A stretch of DNA of 64,000 nucleotides from a virus: positions 61,422 to 125,421 of the IMG/VR virus record IMGVR_UViG_3300007609_000008; one strand, given 5' to 3'. Each line of letters opens with the position of its first letter. Position 1 is the first letter of the stretch. Positions 42,866-51,118 of the stretch are shown piece by piece. A program made the translations under genes and the position numbers. The notes under the pieces were generated by a model. It made no database searches. It had not been told where the DNA came from and saw only the letters and a list, made by a program, of their open reading frames with translations.

Positions 42866-43611
42866 TTCCATAACCTCAATAAATCTTCATCTTCAAGTTG
42901 CTCTAGCTTTATTTGACTTTTTGCTCTTGGGTCAGGCGTCAAATCAGTATTAAACACACAGAGTTTAGCGTCAGGACGATACGTTTTAGTTTCAATGTCA
43001 TCTGGAAAACTCATTCCTCTGTTGTAAGAATACACCCAATCGAAAGGAATATTTTTCCAGAAGTTTCTCTGTCGCCAATAATGATAGTTGTCAGAGCCTT
43101 TGTAGAAAGTTTTGAAGACTATCTCGTCTTCAAACAATACTTCATGATATATTTTTTCACACTGTTTTTCATTCCAACACATCATACTAGAGTTAAAAAA
43201 TGTGCCTCTAATATCAATAAACAACCTTTCGTGTATCTGTTTAGGATCTTGCCACTTAGAATGTACTATTCGTGGTCTTTCTGCCAGCTCATCAATGGCA
43301 TCTATATTGTTTTGAATGATAACATCTAGATCAAAGTAGCACCACTTGCCTTCGTATCCTAGCCATTGGTGTGAATTGAACACAAGAAACTTAGCACGAT
43401 CCCAGCAATAGTTTTCTTTGCCAAACCAATGATCTGGGTGAAGAACGCCGTCATCTGGAATAGGATGTGTATCACACTCTAGTCCTTCAGCGTCATCTGT
43501 GTAGCATGTGAATGTAAAAGGCTTCGTATAGTTCTTTTCAACCATACGATAGAGATTGTTCACATAGTCTGGAGTGTATTTGTCACCCCACTTGATGCAT
43601 ACAAAATTCAT
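42856..43611 (-). CDS. Glycosyltransferase-like protein, tandem copy 2
   Basis: The 251-residue protein starts MNFVCIKWGDKYTP. I placed the start at the second of two adjacent ATGs because GAGAAAG is six bases upstream, and the register aligns with the paralogues. YFDLDVIIQ near residue 95, GSDNYHYWRQRNF and VYSYNRGMSF match copy 3. Product and linkage are not predictable. Confidence 0.72.
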   Translation of the reverse strand: MNFVCIKWGDKYTPDYVNNLYRMVEKNYTKPFTFTCYTDDAEGLECDTHPIPDDGVLHPDHWFGKENYCWDRAKFLVFNSHQWLGYEGKWCYFDLDVIIQNNIDAIDELAERPRIVHSKWQDPKQIHERLFIDIRGTFFNSSMMCWNEKQCEKIYHEVLFEDEIVFKTFYKGSDNYHYWRQRNFWKNIPFDWVYSYNRGMSFPDDIETKTYRPDAKLCVFNTDLTPDPRAKSQIKLEQLEDEDLLRLWKCE

Positions 43612-44230
43612 CATATTCTTTCTCAATGTCGGGAAAGTCAGCTTGCCCGTTTAATAATGCTATTGTTTTATCTGGCTGATATTTACCACCAGAAAATTTA
43701 AATGAGTATATCTCATCTTCTGGAAAGTGTTCGAAAGTAAAGTTCTCATGGTACAGAAATCTATCATCACCTGCGTATTTAACCATGTAGTAATCTTCGT
43801 TTTCTTTCCAGTAATTATATATATGTCTTGCATCTTCCCACAGCATCACACTAGAATTAAAGTTACTGAGATAGTTAAACGACCATCTAGCGTCTTTGTG
43901 ATAAGGAAAGTTTTTATCTTTCCAATAAGTATAGCAAATGACTGGTGTGTTGTCAAGATAATCCCACAAATGATCTATATCTTTTTGTATGCGAACATCT
44001 AGGTCTAGATACAGAATCTTGCCGTAAGTATGAAGTTTAAATAGTTTTATCTTTTCCCAGTGACCTTCTATCTCGTTGTCTAACGGCAATGTATAAATAT
44101 CTGGGTGAAGACCAGAAGCATCGTCTGTCACGCAAACATAGTTGTATCTACCTTGAGTAGTATGATAGATACGATTCACATCTTCTGCTGAGTACTTATC
44201 GCCGTATTTTAATAATAAAATTGTTTTCAT
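43583..44230 (-). CDS. Glycosyltransferase-like protein, tandem copy 1
   Basis: The 215-residue protein begins MKTILLLKYGDKYSAEDVNRI, with YLDLDVRIQ at about residue 72. It is the first gene of the minus-strand cassette of four paralogues. An AATAAATA octamer on the same strand ends six bases before its ATG. It overlaps copy 2 by 29 bases, so the cassette is tightly packed and probably co-expressed. Confidence 0.72.
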   Translation of the reverse strand: MKTILLLKYGDKYSAEDVNRIYHTTQGRYNYVCVTDDASGLHPDIYTLPLDNEIEGHWEKIKLFKLHTYGKILYLDLDVRIQKDIDHLWDYLDNTPVICYTYWKDKNFPYHKDARWSFNYLSNFNSSVMLWEDARHIYNYWKENEDYYMVKYAGDDRFLYHENFTFEHFPEDEIYSFKFSGGKYQPDKTIALLNGQADFPDIEKEYDEFCMHQVG

Positions 44231-44235
44231 AAAGA

Positions 44236-44253
44236 TATTTATTCTTATAAATA
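44236..44253. promoter_or_regulatory. Divergent late promoters
   Basis: TATAAATA on the plus strand (44246-44253) lies 25 bases before the fibre-adaptor gene at 44278. AATAAATA on the minus strand (44243-44236) lies immediately before the glycosyltransferase cassette. The two octamers are almost back to back. Confidence 0.6.
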
Positions 44254-44277
44254 AAAGAGTAAATTAAGGATACATAT

Positions 44278-44604
44278 ATGGCTGGCATACAAAATTTAGT
44301 TATAGATCAAGGCACGAGTTTTGAGATAACTATTAACGTGACTTTGGATGATGGATCAGAGAAAGATCTAACTGATTATACAGTCTCATCACAGATTCGT
44401 AAAAGTTATTATACTAATACTTATACTGAATTTACAACTTCAAAAGTAGATCTGTTTGGTGAAATTACATTATCTTTGAATCCAACTCAAACCTCAGCAC
44501 TCAAAGCTGGTCGATATGTTTACGATGTTGAAATAGCGTCTGATGAAGAAACTGTTAGAATCATAGAAGGGATTGTAACAGTAACTCCGGAGGTAACTAG
44601 GTAA
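44278..44604 (+). CDS. Small beta-sandwich virion protein
   Basis: The 108-residue protein starts with IDQGTSFEITINVT and includes LTDYTVSSQIRK and LKAGRYVYDVEI, the pattern of Ig-like or BppU-type domains found in phage fibre adaptors. It overlaps the next gene start by one base. It is the first gene of the fibre nest. AAGGATACAT precedes the ATG. Confidence 0.6.
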   Translation: MAGIQNLVIDQGTSFEITINVTLDDGSEKDLTDYTVSSQIRKSYYTNTYTEFTTSKVDLFGEITLSLNPTQTSALKAGRYVYDVEIASDEETVRIIEGIVTVTPEVTR

Positions 44605-44831
44605 TGGCAATTAAAGTTTCGGTTCCATCTAGCAATCCAAGATTAGTTTCTACAGTTGCTACTGGATCTAAAAGAGTAACCAGCGCTAAAGTAGAGCAGT
44701 TGGCAAATGTTGACTCAACTACTTTGGAAGATGGTTATACACTAGTGTATGATGAAACGACAGGAAAGTGGGTAGCGCAAGCGCAAGAAACAATAGTTGA
44801 TATTGATTCTTTGGACGGTGGTACTTACTAA
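44604..44831 (+). CDS. Small fibre-associated protein with DGGTY end
   Basis: The 75-residue product ends IDSLDGGTY, nearly identical to the end of the next protein (DLDGGTY) and like DCGTYS at 47796. It has no hydrophobic segment. A short adaptor between fibre parts is possible. Its role is otherwise unknown. Confidence 0.55.
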   Translation: MAIKVSVPSSNPRLVSTVATGSKRVTSAKVEQLANVDSTTLEDGYTLVYDETTGKWVAQAQETIVDIDSLDGGTY

Positions 44832-44884
44832 AAAAATTATATTATAACAAAAAAAACTATAGTTTGTAAAGGAGAAAAGCCAAT

Positions 44885-46636
44885 ATGGCAACTGTAATTC
44901 AGATTAAACGCTCGGCACTAGCAACGGCACCTACGACATCACAACTTGAACAGTCGGAAATGGCGTATGCACAAGACAAAGCTAATGACGGCGACAGTGC
45001 GATTCTATATATCGAATCCGTCAATAACGACAACTCAGCAGCTATTCACAAAGTTGGTGGTAAGTACTACACTGACCTCGTAGACGCTGCAACTTCATCT
45101 AAAACTAACAACGCTATTGTTAAGCGTGATGGTTCTGGTGCAATCTCTGCTGACGTAACGGGTGACCTCACTGGTAATGTTACAGGCGATGTGACTGGTG
45201 ACCTCACTGGTAACGCTGACACAGCAAGCGCATGGGCAACTGCTCGTACTATTACACTCGCTGGTGATCTTTCTGGTTCCGTAGAAATCGACGGTTCTGG
45301 CGATGTTACTCTTACTGGTAGTGTATCAGGCGCAGAAGCAACTTCACTAACTGGTGATGTGTTTGCAAACGACGGTACTTCTAAAATACTAGAAAATGGT
45401 ACTGACGGATCAGACGCTACTTTCACTGGTGCCGTAACTGGTGACGTAACTGGTAACGTAACAGGTGATGTGACTGGCGATCTTACTGGTAATGTTACTG
45501 GTGACGTAACTGGTGATGTGACTGGCAACGTAACAGGTGACGTAACTGGTAACGCTGACACTGCAACTGCTCTTGAAACTGCACGTACTATCGGTGGTGT
45601 TTCATTCGACGGTTCTGCAAACATCGATCTTCCTGGTGTAAACACTGCGGGTAACCAAGACACTTCAGGCAACGCTGCTACTGCATCTGCTCTTGAAACT
45701 GCTCGTGCAATCAGCACTTCAGGTGACGCAACTGGTACTGTAAACTTTGACGGTTCTGCTGATGCAGACATCGCTCTTACACTTGCAAACTCAGGCGTTT
45801 CTGCTGGTGACTACGGTTCAACTACTGCTGTTCCTGTAATCACTGTTGACGCAAAAGGTCGTGTTACTTCTGCAACAACTGCTGCAATCGCAACTTCATT
45901 TGACATCTCTGACGGTTCAAACAGCGACACTGTTGCTGGTGGCGAAACTCTTACTTTCTCTGGTACTACTAACGAGACTAATGTAACTGTTTCAGACAAC
46001 GAAGTAACTGTAGGTCTCGTAGACAACCCAACTATTGGTGGTAACCTAACTGTATCTGGTAACTTGACTGTTTCTGGTACTACTACTCAGGTTAATACTA
46101 CTAACATGGCTGTTGAAGATTCACTCGTAGCTTACGCTACTGGCAACTCTTCAGACGCAGTTGACATCGGTTTCTTCGGTAAGTTCAACGACGGCGCTGC
46201 TAAGACTACTGGTCTATTCCGTGATGCAAACGATGGCAAGTTCCATATGTTTGAATCAGAAGAAGACATTACTGGCAACACTATCGATAAGTCTGCAACT
46301 GGCTACACTGTTGCTACTTTGGTTGCTAACCTCGAAGGTAACGTAACTGGCGATCTTACTGGTGACGTAACTGGTGATGTCACTGGTAATGTTACAGGTA
46401 ACCTAACTGGCGATGTGACTGGTTCACTCTCAGGCGGTACTGTTTCAGGTCTATCTGCTGCAATCGCAGTCGCAGACGGTGGTACTGGCGCAGGCACATT
46501 CACTAGCAACGGTATCATCTTTGGTAACGGCACTGGTGCAATGCAAGTAACTGCTGCTGGTACAGAAGGTAAAGTACTGATTGCTGGTTCAGGTGGTACA
46601 CCTGAGTTCGCTGACCTCGATGGCGGTACATACTAA
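44885..46636 (+). CDS. Tail fibre protein with [DN][VL]TG repeats
   Basis: The 583-residue protein begins VIQIKRSALATAPTTSQLEQ, the fibre N-terminus type with an early acidic patch. It contains tetrapeptide arrays of DVTGNVTG-type at about 85-115, 185-235 and 480-510, which suggest a triple beta-helix shaft, and a C-terminal ending DLDGGTY. AAGGAG lies nine bases before the ATG. A strong terminator follows directly. It is likely a receptor-binding fibre or a shaft with later-gene adaptors. Confidence 0.7.
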   Translation: MATVIQIKRSALATAPTTSQLEQSEMAYAQDKANDGDSAILYIESVNNDNSAAIHKVGGKYYTDLVDAATSSKTNNAIVKRDGSGAISADVTGDLTGNVTGDVTGDLTGNADTASAWATARTITLAGDLSGSVEIDGSGDVTLTGSVSGAEATSLTGDVFANDGTSKILENGTDGSDATFTGAVTGDVTGNVTGDVTGDLTGNVTGDVTGDVTGNVTGDVTGNADTATALETARTIGGVSFDGSANIDLPGVNTAGNQDTSGNAATASALETARAISTSGDATGTVNFDGSADADIALTLANSGVSAGDYGSTTAVPVITVDAKGRVTSATTAAIATSFDISDGSNSDTVAGGETLTFSGTTNETNVTVSDNEVTVGLVDNPTIGGNLTVSGNLTVSGTTTQVNTTNMAVEDSLVAYATGNSSDAVDIGFFGKFNDGAAKTTGLFRDANDGKFHMFESEEDITGNTIDKSATGYTVATLVANLEGNVTGDLTGDVTGDVTGNVTGNLTGDVTGSLSGGTVSGLSAAIAVADGGTGAGTFTSNGIIFGNGTGAMQVTAAGTEGKVLIAGSGGTPEFADLDGGTY

Positions 46637-46648
46637 ATAGTAGAAAGA

Positions 46649-46674
46649 GAGAGGGGAGTTCGCTCCCCTCTTTT
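46649..46674 (+). terminator. UUCG-loop terminator after the fibre gene
   Basis: GAGGGGAG, loop TTCG, CTCCCCTC, then TTTT gives a very stable hairpin. It lies 15 bases after the fibre stop. Confidence 0.9.
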
Positions 46675-46701
46675 ACTTAACATATAACAGGTGATATTAT
46701 A

Positions 46702-47274
46702 ATGGAAAACGAAAACTTAGTTAATGCATACATTGCAAACCTTGCGAAGAGCGTAAATGATTTAACGCTTGAAAATCTTCTTTTAAAATCAAAGCAGCAA
46801 AATGCTGCTACAGAAACAAATGAGATTAGAGAACAAGTAAACAATCAAGCTCAAGATATTCAAGAGCTAAAGGACACTGAAGAAAAACTGAGAAATGAAA
46901 TTTTTGATTTGCAAAGAAAATCAAAAGATGACGCTGAATTCATTGAAAGATTAGAAGGCGGCATCGAACAAGCTAACCAAATTATAGCTCAGTTTGAAGA
47001 AGAGAAAGATGGAGCACTAGCTAAAGTAGCGAGACTCGAAAAAGAAGCTAAACAAGCAGTAGTTTCTGCACCATCTACAAGTAAATTAAAAGAAGAAAAA
47101 GATACATTATTTAAACAAAATGTTAAGTTGCTAAAAGATTTAGATTATGCCGAGAACAAAATTAAAGAGCTTAAAACTAAGCTCAGAGAAAAATCAAAAG
47201 AGGAATCGGTAAATGGCGACAATAATCAAACCGAAACGGTCGGAAGTAGCGGACTCGATACCGAGTTCAGGTGA
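46702..47274 (+). CDS. Coiled-coil protein, unknown
   Basis: The 190-residue protein is almost entirely a predicted coiled coil, with regular leucines and acidic/basic heptads from residue 10 to 170 (for example IQELKDTEEKLRNEIFDLQR). It may be a fibre-associated oligomerisation or chaperone protein. Its 3' end overlaps the next gene by 62 bases in another frame, an unusually long overlap for this genome. AGGTGAT is a weak site. Confidence 0.65.
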   Translation: MENENLVNAYIANLAKSVNDLTLENLLLKSKQQNAATETNEIREQVNNQAQDIQELKDTEEKLRNEIFDLQRKSKDDAEFIERLEGGIEQANQIIAQFEEEKDGALAKVARLEKEAKQAVVSAPSTSKLKEEKDTLFKQNVKLLKDLDYAENKIKELKTKLREKSKEESVNGDNNQTETVGSSGLDTEFR

Positions 47275-47566
47275 TCTGGCAGTCGGAGAAATTGCACTAA
47301 ACCCTACTGACAAAAAGATTTACACGAAGAAAGCAGATGGTACTGTTGTAGATATGAATCCTGGAGTAACTGCTTCAGACACAGATTCTACCCAAGCAGT
47401 TGAAAAGTTTACGTTTGCAGATACTAGTACTGGCAACATGTTTGTAGATTTTGATTCAGAGTCTGGAACAGCTATTGTTAAAGTATCTATTAATGCAGAC
47501 CAAGACTACGGCTCTATCACTCAGGAAGTCGGCGACTTCAATGCAATCGATTACGGGAGTCTCTAA
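47213..47566 (+). CDS. Small fibre protein, IKPKRSEV family copy 1
   Basis: The 117-residue product begins with IIKPKRSEVADSIPSSGDLA and VGEIALNPTDKKIYTKKADG, the N-terminal domain type seen in phage fibre tips. The 102-aa protein at 49094 is a paralogue. It overlaps the coiled-coil gene by 62 bases. A GGAATCGG stretch lies upstream of its ATG, but the coupling with the upstream gene could matter more. Confidence 0.65.
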   Translation: MATIIKPKRSEVADSIPSSGDLAVGEIALNPTDKKIYTKKADGTVVDMNPGVTASDTDSTQAVEKFTFADTSTGNMFVDFDSESGTAIVKVSINADQDYGSITQEVGDFNAIDYGSL

Positions 47567-47568
47567 CA

Positions 47569-47796
47569 ATGGCGAGTAGAATTAAGTTTAGAAGAGGCAC
47601 TACCACCGAACATGCAACTTTTACAGGTGCTGAAGGTGAGATTACTGTAAACACAACTAAAGATACTCTTGTGGTACATGACGGAGCTACTGCTGGTGGT
47701 TTTGAAATGATGAGAGCAGATTTAAACAACTTGGATAGTGGAACAGCTATTCCTGCGGCAAACATAACCGACATTGACTGCGGCACTTATAGCTAG
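47569..47796 (+). CDS. Small fibre protein, RRGTTTEH family copy 1
   Basis: The 75-residue product starts SRIKFRRGTTTEH and contains TTKDTLVVHDGATAGG, a fold found at the N-terminus of phage receptor-binding proteins. It ends DIDCGTYS, a variant of the DGGTY end. It looks like a stand-alone N-terminal module of the 424-aa fibre that follows. Confidence 0.65.
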   Translation: MASRIKFRRGTTTEHATFTGAEGEITVNTTKDTLVVHDGATAGGFEMMRADLNNLDSGTAIPAANITDIDCGTYS

Positions 47797-47807
47797 GAGA
47801 TTAAAAA

Positions 47808-49082
47808 ATGCCAACAATATTACAACTAAGAAGAGGTACTACTACCGAGCACAACAGTTTTACTGGTGCAGTAGGTGAAGTTACCGTAGATACAACTAAA
47901 GATACTCTCGTAGTCCATGATGGATCTACACAAGGTGGCTTTGAACTTGCACTAGCAGACGGCTCAAACGTGTCAGTATCAACTGAACAAGTGCAAGACG
48001 CTGCTGCAAGTATGTTTACTTCAGCTACTCACACTAATATCACTGCAACGTATGATGATGGGGCTGGCACTCTTTCTCTTGCAGCAGCAGAGGGCTACGG
48101 CGACTCTGATGCTAGAGATGCAGTAAGTGCGAGTGGAGATCTTTCATACAACAGCTCTACTGGTGTGTTCTCATTCACTGAAAGAACTGATGCAGAAGTA
48201 CGTGGATTAGTAAGTGCTTCAGGCGACTTAGCATACAACAGTACTACAGGTGTTATTAGTTATACTGAACCTACTATGTACGCTGACTCTGATGCTAGAG
48301 CAGCAATTAGTGCTTCAGGCGACTTAGCATACAACAGTACTACAGGTGTTGTTAGTTTTACTGAAAGAACTGATGCAGAAGTACAAGGACTTATCACTGG
48401 CGGTACTGGTATAGATGTTAGTTCAGGAGAAGTTTCTATTGATTCTACTGTTGCTACTAAGACCTATGCAGATAGTGCTGCGACAACTGCTGTAGCTGCT
48501 GTAATTGATTCTTCACCAGATGCTTTGAACACTCTAAATGAGTTGGCTGCTGCATTAGGTGATGATGCTAATTTCTCTACTACAGTAACTAATAGTATTG
48601 CAACAAAGCTGAATTCATCTGCTGTAAGTGCATTTGGTCTTACGCTTGTAGATGATGCTGATGCCGCTGCTGCAAGGACTACATTGGGTTTAGGTACTGC
48701 TGCGACAACTGCTGCAAGTGCTTATGCTACTGCTTCACAAGGCTCTAAAGCAGACTCCGCTGTTCAAGACTTAGGCGATCTTAGTATTACTGCAACAGCA
48801 GCAGAGATCAATAAGCTAGATGGTGTTACTGCTACTACCGCTGAGTTGAATTATGTTGATGGTGTTACTAGCAACATTCAAACTCAGTTAAATGCTAAGT
48901 TGGCTTCAAGCTCTTACACTGCCGCAGATGTTTTAAGCAAAATCAAAACAGTTGACGGTTCTGGTTCAGGACTAGATGCTGATTTGCTTGATGGTCAGTC
49001 AAGTGCTTACTATGCAACTGCTGCAACTGTGACAGCAAATAGAATTGATATCTATAATGCTGCTGGCACTCTGCTAAACTAA
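47808..49082 (+). CDS. Tail fibre protein, RRGTTTEH family copy 2
   Basis: The 424-residue protein has the N-terminal RRGTTTEH and TTKDTLVVHDG module (1-50), then direct repeats of about 30 residues with ASGDLAYNSTTGV (residues 110-200), and a helical/beta C-terminal part with TAAEINKLDGVT and AELNYVDGVT, typical of phage fibre shafts. It ends with IYNAAGTLLN. This and its small neighbours form a fibre module. Confidence 0.7.
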   Translation: MPTILQLRRGTTTEHNSFTGAVGEVTVDTTKDTLVVHDGSTQGGFELALADGSNVSVSTEQVQDAAASMFTSATHTNITATYDDGAGTLSLAAAEGYGDSDARDAVSASGDLSYNSSTGVFSFTERTDAEVRGLVSASGDLAYNSTTGVISYTEPTMYADSDARAAISASGDLAYNSTTGVVSFTERTDAEVQGLITGGTGIDVSSGEVSIDSTVATKTYADSAATTAVAAVIDSSPDALNTLNELAAALGDDANFSTTVTNSIATKLNSSAVSAFGLTLVDDADAAAARTTLGLGTAATTAASAYATASQGSKADSAVQDLGDLSITATAAEINKLDGVTATTAELNYVDGVTSNIQTQLNAKLASSSYTAADVLSKIKTVDGSGSGLDADLLDGQSSAYYATAATVTANRIDIYNAAGTLLN

Positions 49083-49093
49083 GGTAGTATCTT

Positions 49094-49402
49094 ATGGCTA
49101 TAGTAATAAAACCTAAAAGAAGTGAAGTGACCGGTGCGCCTACCTCGGAAGATTTAGAGGTAGGCGAAATCGCTATGAACTTAGATGACAAATCATTGTA
49201 TTCAAAGAAGTCAGACGGAAGTATTGTCGAAATTGCAAATTTTTCTGTGGGTGATCCATCAGTTCAGTTTCCTTCAGGAGATTTAGGAACTTTGTCTGGA
49301 GCTTCTACAGATGCATTTGGACAATCTTTGACTCGTGAATACGATTCTTTAGATACTCCTAATGGAGTACTTACTACAGAAGATTTAGGAACACTGGCGT
49401 AA
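49094..49402 (+). CDS. Small fibre protein, IKPKRSEV family copy 2
   Basis: The 102-residue product begins AIVIKPKRSEVTGAP and contains VGEIAMNLDDKSLYSKK, so it is a paralogue of the protein at 47213. The C-terminal part differs (SGDLGTLSG). It ends one base into gp13 (TAATG), which couples the fibre nest to the neck operon. Confidence 0.65.
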   Translation: MAIVIKPKRSEVTGAPTSEDLEVGEIAMNLDDKSLYSKKSDGSIVEIANFSVGDPSVQFPSGDLGTLSGASTDAFGQSLTREYDSLDTPNGVLTTEDLGTLA

Positions 49403-50367
49403 TGGCATTATCAACAAGACAGGAACTAATAGACTATTGTTTGCGTAGGCTAGGCTTTCCTGTAATTGAAATTAATGTCGATGAAGATCAAGTCAACGAC
49501 AGAATAGATGATGCAATTCAAAGATGGCAAGAGTATCACTTTGATGGAACTGAACGCACATATGTTCAGCACAGAATAACTGGATCTACTCTTAATTTAA
49601 CTACATCGGTTGGCGATACGTTTACAAACAACGATAGAGTTACTGGTTCAACCTCTGGCGCAAGTGCATTAGTTAAAGGAGGAGATGGCTCCACTCTTAC
49701 TATTGAAGATACAGCAGGAGAGTTTCAAGCAGGAGAGAGCATAACAGGATCTCTGTCTGGTTCTACTGCAATACTTGATACGACTCCTTATGTTGCAGGT
49801 GATATGGATAACAAATATATTCCTATCAGCAACGGCATTACAGGTATTGTCAGACTGTTTAACTTCGGCGGCGCTGCAACTGCAAACACACGAGACGGCA
49901 ACCTATTTGATCTACAGTATCAATTCAGACAGAATGATCTGTACAATCTGATGGGCGCTGATATGATTTACTATTCAATGGTACAATCACATCTACAAAC
50001 ACTTGAAGAACTTCTCATAAGTGACAGACAGATTAGATGGAACAGAAAAACAGATAGACTCTACATTGACACTGACTGGGACAAGACATTCAACCCAGGC
50101 GACTATGTAGTAGCAGAAGCGTATGCTATATTAGATCCAGCAGAATACTCAGAAGTTTATGATGACATGTGGTTGAAGAAATATGCTACCGCTCTTATCA
50201 AAAGACAGTGGGGCGAAAACATGAAGAAGTTTGGCGGTATTCAAATGCCTGGTGGCGTTACACTAAACGGCGACAAAATATTTGAAGAAGCTATTACAGA
50301 AATCAATGCTATAGAAGACGAGATGCAGTCTCGCTACGAACTACCACCTTCGTTCTATGTAGGATAG
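49402..50367 (+). CDS. 13: Neck protein gp13
   Basis: The 321-residue protein matches gp13 (T4 309 aa), with MALSTRQELIDYCLRRLGFP, IQRWQEYHFDGTE and, near the C-terminus, VYDDMWLKKYATALIKRQW. gp13 and gp14 close the portal and join head and tail. An insertion at about 58-128 (VTGSTSGASA) carries a beta module absent from T4. The order gp13-14-15-16-17 is the T4 order. Confidence 0.88.
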   Translation: MALSTRQELIDYCLRRLGFPVIEINVDEDQVNDRIDDAIQRWQEYHFDGTERTYVQHRITGSTLNLTTSVGDTFTNNDRVTGSTSGASALVKGGDGSTLTIEDTAGEFQAGESITGSLSGSTAILDTTPYVAGDMDNKYIPISNGITGIVRLFNFGGAATANTRDGNLFDLQYQFRQNDLYNLMGADMIYYSMVQSHLQTLEELLISDRQIRWNRKTDRLYIDTDWDKTFNPGDYVVAEAYAILDPAEYSEVYDDMWLKKYATALIKRQWGENMKKFGGIQMPGGVTLNGDKIFEEAITEINAIEDEMQSRYELPPSFYVG

Positions 50368-50371
50368 TCTT

Positions 50372-51118
50372 ATGCCTACTAACTTTTATTTTCAAAGTGG
50401 ACTGACAAGCGGAACTACTAATGAGCAGCGTCTTGTAGAAGACCTTGTCATTGAGAGCTTGAAGATTTACGGCCACGATATTTACTATCTTCCTCGAACC
50501 CGGGTAAATACAGACGATATCTTTGATGAAGATACTTTGTCTCAGTTTACTCAAGCATATCCTCTTGAAATGTATTTTGAGAATGTAGATGGATTCGAAG
50601 GTCAAGGAGATCTGTTTACCAAGTTTGGCATTGAGATAAGAGACCAAGCAACATTTGTTCTAGCAAAAAGAAGATGGGAAGACTTGGTTCTGACATCAGG
50701 CGGCGTATTTCCTTTAGAAGCAAGACCGTCTGAAGGAGACTTATTATTCTTTCCTCTGACTGGTTCGATGTTTGAAATAAAACTAGTAGACTTTCAGAAT
50801 CCTTTCTATCAATTAAGTAAAATAAATATATTTAAGATGCAATGTGAATTGTTTGAATATTCTTCAGAAGTTATTCAGACTGGTATTTCTATTATTGATA
50901 ACATTTATGCTGAACAAAACATCGACATGTTCTTGTATCAATTCTTATTAGAAGACGACACATTATTACTCCAAGAAGATGGCACTTCTATTATATTAGA
51001 AGACTATGCTCTTACCAAGGCTAATGCAAATACTGATAATACTAACTTCATTACGGAAAATGAAGCATCTGATATTTTAGATTTCTCTGAAGTTAATCCA
51101 TTCGGGGAGATTGGCTAA
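50372..51118 (+). CDS. 14: Neck protein gp14
   Basis: The 248-residue product matches gp14 (T4 256 aa), with LVEDLVIESLKIYGHDIYYL near residue 20 and FPLTGSMFEIKLVDFQNPFY. It forms the neck with gp13, preventing DNA leakage and receiving the tail. The stop overlaps the gp15 start (TAATG). Confidence 0.88.
   Translation: MPTNFYFQSGLTSGTTNEQRLVEDLVIESLKIYGHDIYYLPRTRVNTDDIFDEDTLSQFTQAYPLEMYFENVDGFEGQGDLFTKFGIEIRDQATFVLAKRRWEDLVLTSGGVFPLEARPSEGDLLFFPLTGSMFEIKLVDFQNPFYQLSKINIFKMQCELFEYSSEVIQTGISIIDNIYAEQNIDMFLYQFLLEDDTLLLQEDGTSIILEDYALTKANANTDNTNFITENEASDILDFSEVNPFGEIG

Noticed and set aside
44092-44099. TATAAATA on the plus strand inside a minus-strand glycosyltransferase gene
   Set aside because: It points toward 44278 but is 178 bases away and a better placed octamer lies at 44246.
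45067-45771. Long minus-strand ORF opposite the TG-repeat fibre gene
   Set aside because: It is the shadow of repeated GGTGACGTAACT-type codons, has no ribosome site and is rich in Ser/Pro/Val from the repeat.
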